DNA of 64,000 bases from Jejubacter calystegiae (GTDB lineage: Bacteria; Pseudomonadota; Gammaproteobacteria; Enterobacterales; Enterobacteriaceae), in contig NZ_CP040428.1 of the NCBI RefSeq assembly GCF_005671395.1, positions 2,852,001 through 2,916,000 on the forward strand, read 5' to 3'. Positions within the stretch are counted from its first letter, which is position 1. Every line of letters starts with the position of its first letter. Made by a program: the position numbers and the translations under genes. Shown here piece by piece: positions 57,009 to 64,000 of the stretch. The notes below the pieces were generated by a model. The model saw only the letters and a program-made list of their open reading frames with translations. It ran no database searches and was not told where the DNA came from.

Positions 57009-57461
57009 TTACTTCTTGCTGGCCTCATGGGCGCCATCGTCTTCCCGACAGTCTCCTTCAGCGCAGTGGCCGTACAGGTAGAGGCTGTGGTTGGTCAGGC
57101 GGATATTGTGCCGGGTGGCGATCTCGCGCTGACGAGTTTCAATAGAATCATCGCTGAATTCAATCACCTTGCCGCAATCCAGGCAGATAAGGTGATCGTG
57201 ATGATGCTGCTGCGTCAGCTCAAAAACAGACTTTCCGCCTTCGAAGTTGTGACGGGTGACAATGCCTGCATCGTCGAACTGGTTCAGCACGCGGTAAACC
57301 GTGGCCAGACCAATCTCTTCACCCATATCGATCAGTCGCTTGTACAAGTCTTCCGCACTGACATGGTGATTTTCAGGCTCCTGTAACACTTCCAGGATTT
57401 TTAACCGGGGAAGCGTGACTTTCAGGCCGGCCTTCTTTAATGCGGTATTGTTGTCAGTCAT
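57009..57461 (-). CDS. fur: Ferric uptake regulator Fur
   Basis: Fur is the Fe2+-dependent dimeric repressor of iron uptake. The 150-aa protein has the winged helix ('VTLPRLKILEVLQEPENHHV', 'LATVYRVLNQF'), the metal-site 'QHHHDHLICLDCGKVIEF' and the C-terminal Cys-rich end 'GHCAEGDC'. Its ribosome site is poor (AGGA 12 bases away), and its ATG overlaps the stop of a 20-codon upstream frame, suggesting coupling. Confidence 0.97.
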   Translation of the reverse strand: MTDNNTALKKAGLKVTLPRLKILEVLQEPENHHVSAEDLYKRLIDMGEEIGLATVYRVLNQFDDAGIVTRHNFEGGKSVFELTQQHHHDHLICLDCGKVIEFSDDSIETRQREIATRHNIRLTNHSLYLYGHCAEGDCREDDGAHEASKK

Positions 57462-57520
57462 GCGGAATATGTCCTGTTGCTTAATGACTTAGCTCCTCTG
57501 GAGCACTGCATAGAATTCAT
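57458..57520 (-). CDS. uof: Upstream leader reading frame of fur (uof-like), 20 aa
   Basis: A minus-strand frame ATG 57520 to TGA 57458 (MNSMQCSRGAKSLSNRTYSA) whose stop overlaps the fur ATG in the sequence GCATGA. In E. coli the uof frame (28 codons) precedes and is translationally coupled to fur, and RyhB pairs there to lower fur translation. Here it is shorter, with an in-frame stop seven codons before the ATG and no clear ribosome site. Called by position and overlap. Confidence 0.5.
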   Translation of the reverse strand: MNSMQCSRGAKSLSNRTYSA

Positions 57521-57751
57521 GAAAAAGATGAATGCGTCTCATTATAGAACCGTGAAGGGTAAATGAAAACCGCGTTCAACCTGCAAAAATGTGAATAAAA
57601 AAGTGGGAAAAATTATGCCAGATACGGCACCGATGCCCAATTTACCGGGCTTATTGTACAACTTAGTGGGGCAAAGTTAAGGAAATGTATCAATTATTAC
57701 TATCGGTTATATCTATTAATGCGGCGCAGATCGCGCCGCAACAACTTATCA

Positions 57752-58282
57752 TCAGGCGTTGATGATTTCATCAAGATGCAGCTCTTCAGAGATCTGCTTA
57801 ACCCATTTCTCAACGCGCTCGTTGGTCAGCTCCGGCTGACGGTCTTCATCAATAGCCAGACCCAGGAAGTGGTCATCATCGGCCAGCCCTTTCGACGCTT
57901 CGAAGTGGTAACTTTCGGTCGGCCAGTGACCCACGATGGTGGCGCCGTTCGGTTCGATAATATCGCGAATGGTACCCAGCGCGTCGCAGAAGTATTCCGC
58001 ATAGTCTTCCTGATCGCCGCAGCCAAACAGCGCAACCAGCTTACCGTTGAAGTCTACCTCTTCCAGCGTGGGGAAGAAGTCGTCCCAGTCACACTGTGCT
58101 TCACCGTAGTACCAGGTCGGGATACCAAGCAGCAGAATATCGAAGCCTTCCAGGTCTTCTTTGCTGCTTTTAGCAATATCATGCACCTCAGCAACTTCTT
58201 TACCGAGCTGTTTCTGAATCATTTTTGCGATATTTTCGGTATTGCCGGTGTCGCTGCCGAAAAAAATGCCTACGATTGCCAT
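57752..58282 (-). CDS. fldA: Flavodoxin 1
   Basis: FldA is an essential FMN electron carrier for radical-SAM enzymes, including LipA and MiaB encoded in this window, and for IspG/IspH. The 176-aa protein has the FMN phosphate loop '[15 protein letters not shown]' and ring-binding loops '[17 protein letters not shown]' and '[17 protein letters not shown]'. It lies upstream of fur on the same strand with a 230-bp gap that contains the fur promoter. Confidence 0.98.
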   Translation of the reverse strand: MAIVGIFFGSDTGNTENIAKMIQKQLGKEVAEVHDIAKSSKEDLEGFDILLLGIPTWYYGEAQCDWDDFFPTLEEVDFNGKLVALFGCGDQEDYAEYFCDALGTIRDIIEPNGATIVGHWPTESYHFEASKGLADDDHFLGLAIDEDRQPELTNERVEKWVKQISEELHLDEIINA

Positions 58283-58433
58283 GAGTAAAGTAACCTCTTG
58301 AATCTAAAAAAGTATGGTGGCTGCGTAATGCCCACGGATAGGGCAATCATAGCAGAAGCCCTTCGAGTGCGGAAACCGCTATTCGCCGCAGGGTGCACAG
58401 TATGCAACATACCTGACGGCGTAAGGGGCGGTC

Positions 58434-58715
58434 TTAGCCCCGGAGCTGGGCGAGCTGGCTCAGCAGAATCTCTTCGATAAGCTCGCTGCGGCTGATGTTA
58501 CGCGCATCGGCGAGCTCATTGAGCGCATCCACCGCCTCGGCATTGAGTTTGAGCTCAACGCGCTTCAGGCCGCGGACTTTGTCACGTTTGAGCTGATTGC
58601 GCTTGTTGATGCGCAGTTGCTCGTCACGCGACAGCGGATTGGTTTTGGGTCGACCCGGGCGGCGCTCGTTCGCAAAGAGATCGAGCGTCGTGCGGTCCGT
58701 TTGTTCTTTTGCCAT
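58434..58715 (-). CDS. ybfE: YbfE, CopB/ribbon-helix-helix-like protein of the LexA regulon
   Basis: A 93-aa basic protein matching E. coli YbfE ('ERRPGRPKTNPLSRDEQLRI', 'RVELKLNAEAVDALNELADA'), with a C-terminal segment resembling a ribbon-helix-helix DNA-binding fold. In E. coli it is LexA-controlled; upstream here only a weak CTGT-N8-GCTC sequence was seen. Function unknown. The N-terminal AT-hook-like 'RPGRPK' is notable. Confidence 0.92.
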   Translation of the reverse strand: MAKEQTDRTTLDLFANERRPGRPKTNPLSRDEQLRINKRNQLKRDKVRGLKRVELKLNAEAVDALNELADARNISRSELIEEILLSQLAQLRG

Positions 58716-58837
58716 GATTTGCTGCTGCTGGACAGGGAAAAGGCTACGGGAGCGGATTTTTACAGCGCGCCATCATACATTAGTGCCATCCGGTGCGCCA
58801 ACGCCTGGAGCGTATCTGGCGACCGGACGATGGGTTT

Positions 58838-59605
58838 TTAATCAGAAGTAAGGAAGCGATCAATGGCCCGCAGTACCGCCTGGGGTTTTTCCGCGTGGAC
58901 CCAGTGTCCGGCACCGGCGATGACGTGCGCGCGGGCCTGGGGGAACTGTGCGGCAATCTCCGCCTGTGAGGAAGCCTGAATATAAGGTGAATCGCCGCCG
59001 CGGATAAACAGCGCCGGGTGCGGCCAGGGGGGCGTGGGCTCCCAACCGGTGATATTGTCGTACTGATCCCAGAGCACCGGCACATTGAAGCGCCACTCGC
59101 CGCTGGCGAAGGATTTCAGCAGGAACTGGATAATGCCTTCTTCCTCGATGTGTTCGCGCATTATCGCCGCGGCATCGTGGCGGCGGGTAACGCCACTGTC
59201 GGTCACTGCGCGCACAGCGGCGAAGATGGCATCATGGCGGCGCACCGGGTAGGCCACCGGTGCAATATCAATCATCACCAGTTGTTCGATGCGCTCCGGA
59301 GCCAGGGCGCTCAGCGCCATCGACACTTTACCGCCCATGGAGTGGCCGATCAGCGTCACTTTATCAAGCTGACAGTCGTCCAGAGTATCCAGCACGTCCT
59401 GCGCCATTTCCCTGTACGTCATGCTATCGCTTCGCGGGGAGAGACCGTGATTGCGCAGATCGAGCTGCAGCACCGTGCGATCTTGCACCAGAGAGCGTCC
59501 CAGCACCCCAAGATTGTCCAGGCTGCCGAACAGGCCGTGAATCAGGACGACGGGCGCATGGTCGTCCCTGGATTGTGCAGTTTGCAGGCGGGTATTGAGT
59601 TTCAT
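58838..59605 (-). CDS. ybfF: Alpha/beta-hydrolase esterase YbfF
   Basis: A 255-aa esterase active on short acyl substrates in E. coli. It has the oxyanion segment 'LIHGLFGSLDNLG', the nucleophile elbow 'IGHSMGGKVSM', and the acid and His of the triad in the C-terminal part ('RGGDSPYI', 'AGAGHWVHAEKP'). Divergent from seqA, as in E. coli. Confidence 0.93.
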   Translation of the reverse strand: MKLNTRLQTAQSRDDHAPVVLIHGLFGSLDNLGVLGRSLVQDRTVLQLDLRNHGLSPRSDSMTYREMAQDVLDTLDDCQLDKVTLIGHSMGGKVSMALSALAPERIEQLVMIDIAPVAYPVRRHDAIFAAVRAVTDSGVTRRHDAAAIMREHIEEEGIIQFLLKSFASGEWRFNVPVLWDQYDNITGWEPTPPWPHPALFIRGGDSPYIQASSQAEIAAQFPQARAHVIAGAGHWVHAEKPQAVLRAIDRFLTSD

Positions 59606-59786
59606 CGCAAAGTTCTTTTTTTGAGTTCGTCTGGTTAGGGTATCATGTTCGGCATTCTGCCGTGCGGTGGCAATTTCCGGTTAATTCCGACTTTTGCCGC
59701 TATCCTGGTTTGACGCTATCCGCTGTTGAGATTTGTCTTTATAATCCCAACGACTTGTATTCAGAAAGATATTGCACTGGATTAAG

Positions 59787-60335
59787 ATGAAAACGATTGA
59801 AGTTGATGACGAGCTGTATCGCTATATTGCCAGCCACACCCTGCACATTGGCGAGAGCGCGTCCGACATTTTGCGGCGTATGTTGAAAGTTTCCGCCGCC
59901 CTGCCTGCACAGACCACTTCAGCAAAACCCCAGGCGCCTGTGGCCAGCGTCAGCGCGGAGCCGAAACCGATGGTGAAAGGCACCCGCGAGCGCGTACGCG
60001 CGGTGCGTGAACTGCTGCTCTCTGATGAGTATGCCGAGCAGAAGAAGGCCGTTAATCGTTTTATGCTGGTACTCTCCACGCTCTATTCTCTGGATGCCGC
60101 CGCCTTTGTCGAAGCGACAGAATCCCTGCACGGTCGCACCCGTGTTTACTTCGCGACTGATGAGCGCACCCTGCTTAAGAGCGGCAACCAGACCAAGCCG
60201 AAAGCGGTTCCCGGCACGCCGTACTGGGTGATTACCAATACCAATACAGGCCGCAAATGCAGCATGATTGAACATATTATGCAGAGCATGCAGTTCCCCG
60301 CGGAGCTGATCGAGAAAGTTTGCGGCACCATCTAA
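59787..60335 (+). CDS. seqA: Replication-initiation regulator SeqA
   Basis: SeqA binds hemimethylated GATC sites, sequestering oriC and organising new DNA behind forks. ATG 59787 ([11 protein letters not shown]) gives 182 aa (K-12 181); an ATG five codons upstream is in frame but unmatched. The N-terminal oligomerisation domain ends near 35, a variable Ala/Pro/Lys linker spans about 40-65, and the DNA-binding domain includes '[20 protein letters not shown]' and '[20 protein letters not shown]'. pgm follows after 25 bp. Confidence 0.97.
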   Translation: MKTIEVDDELYRYIASHTLHIGESASDILRRMLKVSAALPAQTTSAKPQAPVASVSAEPKPMVKGTRERVRAVRELLLSDEYAEQKKAVNRFMLVLSTLYSLDAAAFVEATESLHGRTRVYFATDERTLLKSGNQTKPKAVPGTPYWVITNTNTGRKCSMIEHIMQSMQFPAELIEKVCGTI

Positions 60336-60360
60336 CTCTGATGTCAGAAGGATCAGGACA

Positions 60361-62004
60361 ATGGCTAACCATGAACGCGCAGGGCAACCTGCACAGCAGA
60401 GCGATCTGATTAATGTCGCGCAGTTGACGGCGCAGTACTACGTGCTGAAGCCGGAAACGGGCAATCCTGAACATGCGGTTAAATTTGGCACTTCCGGCCA
60501 CCGCGGCAGCGCTGCCCGTCACAGTTTCAACGAGCCGCACATTCTGGCCATTGCCCAGGCGATAGCGGAAAACCGTGCCGCTAACGGCATTACCGGCCCC
60601 TGCTATGTGGGCAAAGATACTCATGCGCTCTCTGAACCGGCGTTTATCTCGGTTCTGGAAGTGCTGAGCGCCAACGGCGTCGAGGTCATTGTTCAGCAGG
60701 ATAACGGCTTTACGCCGACGCCTGCGGTGTCTAACGCCATTCTGGAGCACAATAAGAAGGCGGGCTCTCAGGCGGACGGCATTGTGATCACGCCGTCTCA
60801 CAACCCGCCGGAAGATGGCGGTATCAAGTATAATCCGCCCAACGGCGGCCCGGCCGATACCAACGTCACGAAGGTTATCGAAGATCGCGCCAACCAGCTT
60901 CTGGCTGAAGGGTTAAAGTCCGTGAAGCGCCAGTCTCTTGACCAGGCCTGGGCCAGCGGTCAGGTGCGCGAGCTGGATCTGGTACAGCCGTTTATCGAAG
61001 GTCTGGCGACCATCGTAGATATGGATGCCATCCGTAAAGCAGGCCTGAAGCTGGGCGTCGATCCTCTGGGCGGCTCTGGTATTGAATACTGGAAGCGCAT
61101 CGCCGAACACTATCAACTTGATCTCACCATCGTGAACGATCAGGTGGATCAGACCTTCCGCTTTATGCACCTTGATAAAGACGGCGCTATCCGTATGGAC
61201 TGCTCTTCGGAGTGCGCCATGGCGGGGCTGCTGGCGCTTCGCGATAAGTTCGACCTGGCTTTCGCCAACGATCCCGACTATGACCGTCACGGCATTGTCA
61301 CGCCGGTCGGCCTGATGAATCCTAACCACTATCTGGCCGTGGCCATCAACTACCTGTTCCGCCACCGTCCGCAGTGGGGCAACGAAGTGGCCGTTGGTAA
61401 GACGCTGGTTTCCTCGGCGATGATCGACCGGGTGGTCGACGACCTGGGTCGCAAGCTGGTGGAAGTGCCAGTCGGTTTTAAGTGGTTCGTGGACGGTCTG
61501 CACGACGGCAGTTTCGGCTTTGGTGGTGAAGAGAGCGCCGGGGCATCGTTCCTGCGCTTCGATGGCACGCCGTGGTCCACCGATAAAGACGGTATCATCA
61601 TGTGTCTGCTGGCGGCGGAAATTACCGCCGTCACCGGTAAAAACCCGCAGCAGCACTATGACGAACTGGCGGCTCGCTTCGGCGCCCCGAGCTATAACCG
61701 TATACAGGCTTCGGCCACCTCAGCACAGAAAGCGGCGCTGTCGAAGTTGTCTCCGGAAATGGTGAGCGCCAGTACCCTGGCGGGTGACCCTATTACCGCG
61801 CGTTTAACCGCGGCGCCGGGTAACGGAGCCTCCATCGGTGGTCTGAAAGTGATGACCGATAACGGCTGGTTTGCCGCTCGCCCGTCCGGTACCGAGGATG
61901 CCTACAAGATTTACTGTGAAAGCTTCCAGGGCGCGGAGCATCGTCAGCAGATTGAAAAAGAGGCTGTAGAGATCGTCAGCCAGGTGCTGAAAGACGCTAA
62001 ATAA
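60361..62004 (+). CDS. pgm: Phosphoglucomutase
   Basis: Pgm interconverts glucose-1-P and glucose-6-P. The 547-aa alpha-D-phosphohexomutase has '[17 protein letters not shown]', the phosphoserine loop '[13 protein letters not shown]', the Mg loop 'NDPDYDRHG', the sugar-binding '[11 protein letters not shown]' and the phosphate-binding '[12 protein letters not shown]'. It is co-transcribed with seqA and ends at a strong terminator. Confidence 0.98.
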   Translation: MANHERAGQPAQQSDLINVAQLTAQYYVLKPETGNPEHAVKFGTSGHRGSAARHSFNEPHILAIAQAIAENRAANGITGPCYVGKDTHALSEPAFISVLEVLSANGVEVIVQQDNGFTPTPAVSNAILEHNKKAGSQADGIVITPSHNPPEDGGIKYNPPNGGPADTNVTKVIEDRANQLLAEGLKSVKRQSLDQAWASGQVRELDLVQPFIEGLATIVDMDAIRKAGLKLGVDPLGGSGIEYWKRIAEHYQLDLTIVNDQVDQTFRFMHLDKDGAIRMDCSSECAMAGLLALRDKFDLAFANDPDYDRHGIVTPVGLMNPNHYLAVAINYLFRHRPQWGNEVAVGKTLVSSAMIDRVVDDLGRKLVEVPVGFKWFVDGLHDGSFGFGGEESAGASFLRFDGTPWSTDKDGIIMCLLAAEITAVTGKNPQQHYDELAARFGAPSYNRIQASATSAQKAALSKLSPEMVSASTLAGDPITARLTAAPGNGASIGGLKVMTDNGWFAARPSGTEDAYKIYCESFQGAEHRQQIEKEAVEIVSQVLKDAK

Positions 62005-62020
62005 TCGCTGTCTGTCTCAC

Positions 62021-62055
62021 AAAAAATCCATCTGCCTGGCAGGTGGATTTTTTTT
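62021..62055 (+). terminator. pgm terminator
   Basis: AATCCATCTGCC (62025-62036) pairs with GGCAGGTGGATT (62038-62049), followed by a T run. Confidence 0.88.
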
Positions 62056-62153
62056 GTCCGCAAATCGCTCAAAAGGTACCGTCAGTTCCATCCCGGAGTG
62101 GTATTTTCTGGGGCCAGGAATAATCCCAAGGCGTTTTCTCAAGGAGAGATAAG

Positions 62154-63656
62154 ATGCTGAACTTACGTAGCCCCGCCCCCCAACGTATTGTGGTGCTTGG
62201 TGGGGGAACCGCTGGCTGGTTCGCGGCCATTGCCCTGCGCAGGCTGTTTAGCCCGAAGGTGGACATTCAGGTCATTGAATCCTCTTCGATCGGCATTGTC
62301 GGCGTGGGGGAAGGCGGATTACTTAATTTCATCAACGCCCTGCAACGCTACCAGATTGATATCGATGAGTTCGTTCGCGAAACCGGTGCTGCATGGAAGT
62401 GGGGATTCAGCTATGAAGGCTGGCGAACCGGCGGCGAAGACGACCGCTTTTATCACCTGTTCGCCTCCCAGGAGACGCCGGTTTCACGCTGGAGCGAGCG
62501 CGGTTTCTATCCCTGCCTTTCGGCCATGATCGGTCAGAACATCCCGCTGGAAAGCTATCTGGCGGCCAGCCCGCTGATTAAAGCCAATACGCCCCAGGAC
62601 CAGGCTAGTGCGCTACTGAAAGCCAACGGTGGGGATATTGTTCCTTCCTTCCACTTCGACAGCTACAAACTGGCGACCTACCTGAAAAAGGTGGCGCTGT
62701 CGCGTGGGGTGATGCATCTGGATACGGTGGTGGAAGAGGTGGTTTTCGACCAGCAGGGCCATGCCCGTATGCTGCGCTGCGCCGATAATCGCACTATCGA
62801 CGTTGATTTCCTGATCGACGCCAGCGGCCTGTCGCGCAAGGTGTTGGGCAAGAGCATGGGCGGCAAGTGGCACTCGTTCAGCGACTACCTGCTGATGGAT
62901 TCCGCCATTCCCTTTTATATGCCGCATCCCCATGAAAACCCGATGCTGGTGACCCGGGCTATCACCATGGATGCAGGCTGGATGTGGCAGATCCCGCTGA
63001 TCGACAGGGTGGGGGCTGGCTATGTCTTTAGCAGCAAGCATATCTCCGAACAGCAGGCAATTGCCGAGATCGAACAGCGGCTGGGCTATGCCATCACGCC
63101 CCATAAAACTCTGCGTTTCGATCCCGGCTGCTTTGAAGAGGTGTGGGTCGGCAACGTCATGGCATTGGGTCTGTCCAGCGGTTTTGTCGAGCCGCTGGAA
63201 GCCACTTCTATTGGTCAGATGCTGGAGCAGTTGTACAGCTTTGAGCGGGTACTGGTGCACAGCCAGGGGATTATTTCTGATAAAACGATCCGCGAATTTA
63301 ACCAGGCTAACTTCCAGTCCTGGCTGGGGATTCGCGACTTCCTGCGGATGCACTACGACAACACCCGTCGCGACACGCCGCTGTGGCAGGCGGTATCTGA
63401 GTCGCCTTATCCGGAAAGCTATCGCGCGCTGCGTGAGTGCTGGCAGGAGCGCACGCCGCGCCTGCTGGATGTGGAAAGCTACGCCATCAACGGCTGGCGC
63501 GGTATTTTCCACGCCATCAACTGGATGTTTGTGGCGGCGCCGCTGGGGGTGGTGCCGTCACGGGCAGGACAGATGGATCTGCTGGCGCTACCGGCAGAAA
63601 AACGTCAGCAGGCGCTGAATTTTGCCGCCGAACGGCATCAGGAGATAAACCGGTAA
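62154..63656 (+). CDS. Flavin-dependent tryptophan-halogenase-family protein
   Basis: A 500-aa FAD enzyme of the tryptophan halogenase family. It has the FAD fold 'VVLGGGTAGWFAAIALRR' (13-30), 'GIVGVGEGG' (47-55), a Lys82 in 'AAWKWGFSYEGW' aligning with the catalytic lysine of PrnA, the halogenase signature WxWxIP as 'GWMWQIP' (275-281), and 'GLSSGFVEPLEATS' (339-352) with the Glu that supports halogenation. AAGGAGAG gives a strong ribosome site at ATG 62154. It lies alone between pgm and kdpE where E. coli has ybfP to speF. No flavin reductase, peptide synthetase or other tailoring gene is adjacent, so the substrate is unknown and a non-halogenating monooxygenase remains possible. Its last 19 bases overlap the kdpE end on the other strand. 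Confidence 0.88.
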   Translation: MLNLRSPAPQRIVVLGGGTAGWFAAIALRRLFSPKVDIQVIESSSIGIVGVGEGGLLNFINALQRYQIDIDEFVRETGAAWKWGFSYEGWRTGGEDDRFYHLFASQETPVSRWSERGFYPCLSAMIGQNIPLESYLAASPLIKANTPQDQASALLKANGGDIVPSFHFDSYKLATYLKKVALSRGVMHLDTVVEEVVFDQQGHARMLRCADNRTIDVDFLIDASGLSRKVLGKSMGGKWHSFSDYLLMDSAIPFYMPHPHENPMLVTRAITMDAGWMWQIPLIDRVGAGYVFSSKHISEQQAIAEIEQRLGYAITPHKTLRFDPGCFEEVWVGNVMALGLSSGFVEPLEATSIGQMLEQLYSFERVLVHSQGIISDKTIREFNQANFQSWLGIRDFLRMHYDNTRRDTPLWQAVSESPYPESYRALRECWQERTPRLLDVESYAINGWRGIFHAINWMFVAAPLGVVPSRAGQMDLLALPAEKRQQALNFAAERHQEINR

Positions 63657-64000
63657 CCGATACCGGTTTCGGTCAGCAGATGGCGCGGGCGCGCCGGGTC
63701 CTGCTCCAGCTTCTGGCGCAGGTGCCCCATATAGATGCGCAGATAGTGGCTGTGTTCCACGGCGTTAGGGCCCCACACCTGATTAAGCAACTGGCGCTGG
63801 GTGAGTACCTTGCCTTCGTTATTCAGCAATGTCGCCAGCAGCCGGAATTCGATGGGGGTCAGGTGAATCTCCGCATCGCCGCGGGTGATACGCCTGGCAG
63901 CCAGATCGACGCGGATATCGGCAAACTGCCAGACCGGTGCGGGCTGCTCGCCACCGCAGCGGCGTAGCGCCACCCGCAGGCGCGCCTGAAGCTCGCCAAT
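63638..64000 (-). CDS. kdpE: KdpE response regulator, C-terminal part (5' end outside window)
   Basis: The frame is open at the right edge and covers about 120 residues: the end of the receiver linker ('IGELQARLRVALRR') and a full OmpR-type winged helix with 'IHLTPIEFRLLATLLNNEGK', 'RQLLNQVWGPNAVEHSHYLR' and 'ETGIGYRF'. It matches E. coli KdpE, which activates the kdpFABC potassium pump under K+ limitation with KdpD. The phospho-acceptor domain lies beyond the window. Confidence 0.95.
   Translation of the reverse strand: MGELQARLRVALRRCGGEQPAPVWQFADIRVDLAARRITRGDAEIHLTPIEFRLLATLLNNEGKVLTQRQLLNQVWGPNAVEHSHYLRIYMGHLRQKLEQDPARPRHLLTETGIGYRFIS

Noticed and set aside
58749-58764. LexA box for ybfE
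   Set aside because: Only one CTGT half is visible on the minus strand; the partner half is missing, so it is mentioned in the gene entry but not called.

Overview
The window is chromosomal DNA of an enterobacterium (Enterobacteriaceae, GC-rich, related to the Klebsiella/Enterobacter/Kosakonia group; genus not resolvable by eye). Most predicted proteins match E. coli K-12 products nearly end to end, and gene order follows the E. coli uspG-rna-dcuC-pagP-lip-mrd-leuS-glt-lnt-miaB-asnB-nag-glnS-fur-seqA-pgm-kdp segment. No insertion sequence, prophage, integrase or CRISPR array was seen. Several genes present in K-12 are absent here: dsbG, ybdR, ybeF, cobC/phpB, rihA and its neighbours, chiPQ, and ybfP through speF.

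1-6,050: the 3' end of a CobW-type GTPase gene, then a full methionine-salvage set: mtnK and mtnA divergent, mtnBCD as one overlapping operon, and mtnE divergent from mtnB. Both divergent promoter regions carry MetJ-type boxes, so the pathway looks like one regulon. 6,050-8,640: sugar and sugar-acid uptake, kdgT behind a near-perfect KdgR operator and araE behind a candidate AraC half-site. 8,640-12,230: peroxide defence, ahpC and ahpF, with two OxyR-like operators and a structured, terminator-ended leader between them, followed by uspG.

12,400-20,500: rnk, a GntP-family gluconate permease under tandem GntR operators, an unrecognised 50-codon reading frame, RNase I, DcuC, PagP, CspE, the fluoride channel CrcB with a 29-aa membrane microprotein reading frame just behind it, a nitrilase-family amidase, and TatE. 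20,580-34,200: a long minus-strand housekeeping run: lipoate (lipA, lipB, ybeD), cell-wall elongation (dacA, rlpA, rodA, mrdA), ribosome functions (rlmH, rsfS), nadD, holA, lptE, leuS. 34,400-45,560: ybeL, the glutamate/aspartate ABC transporter gltIJKL, lnt, corC, ybeY, ybeZ, miaB, and ubiF on the plus strand.

45,600-46,520: a seven-gene tRNA operon (Met, Leu, Gln, Gln, Met, Gln, Gln, in transcription order) with a decayed tRNA-Gln copy and a stringent-type promoter. 46,700-55,120: asnB, nagBACD and divergent nagE; two NagC boxes about 94 bp apart flank a CRP site, the DNA-loop geometry known from E. coli. 55,200-64,000: glnS, fur with an overlapping upstream reading frame (uof-like), fldA, ybfE, ybfF, seqA, pgm, then a flavin-dependent halogenase homologue inserted between pgm and kdpE, and finally the 3' end of kdpE.

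The items most worth following up are the solitary halogenase, the OxyR-associated leader or small RNA upstream of ahpC, the crcB-linked microprotein, and the remodelled glutamine tRNA array.
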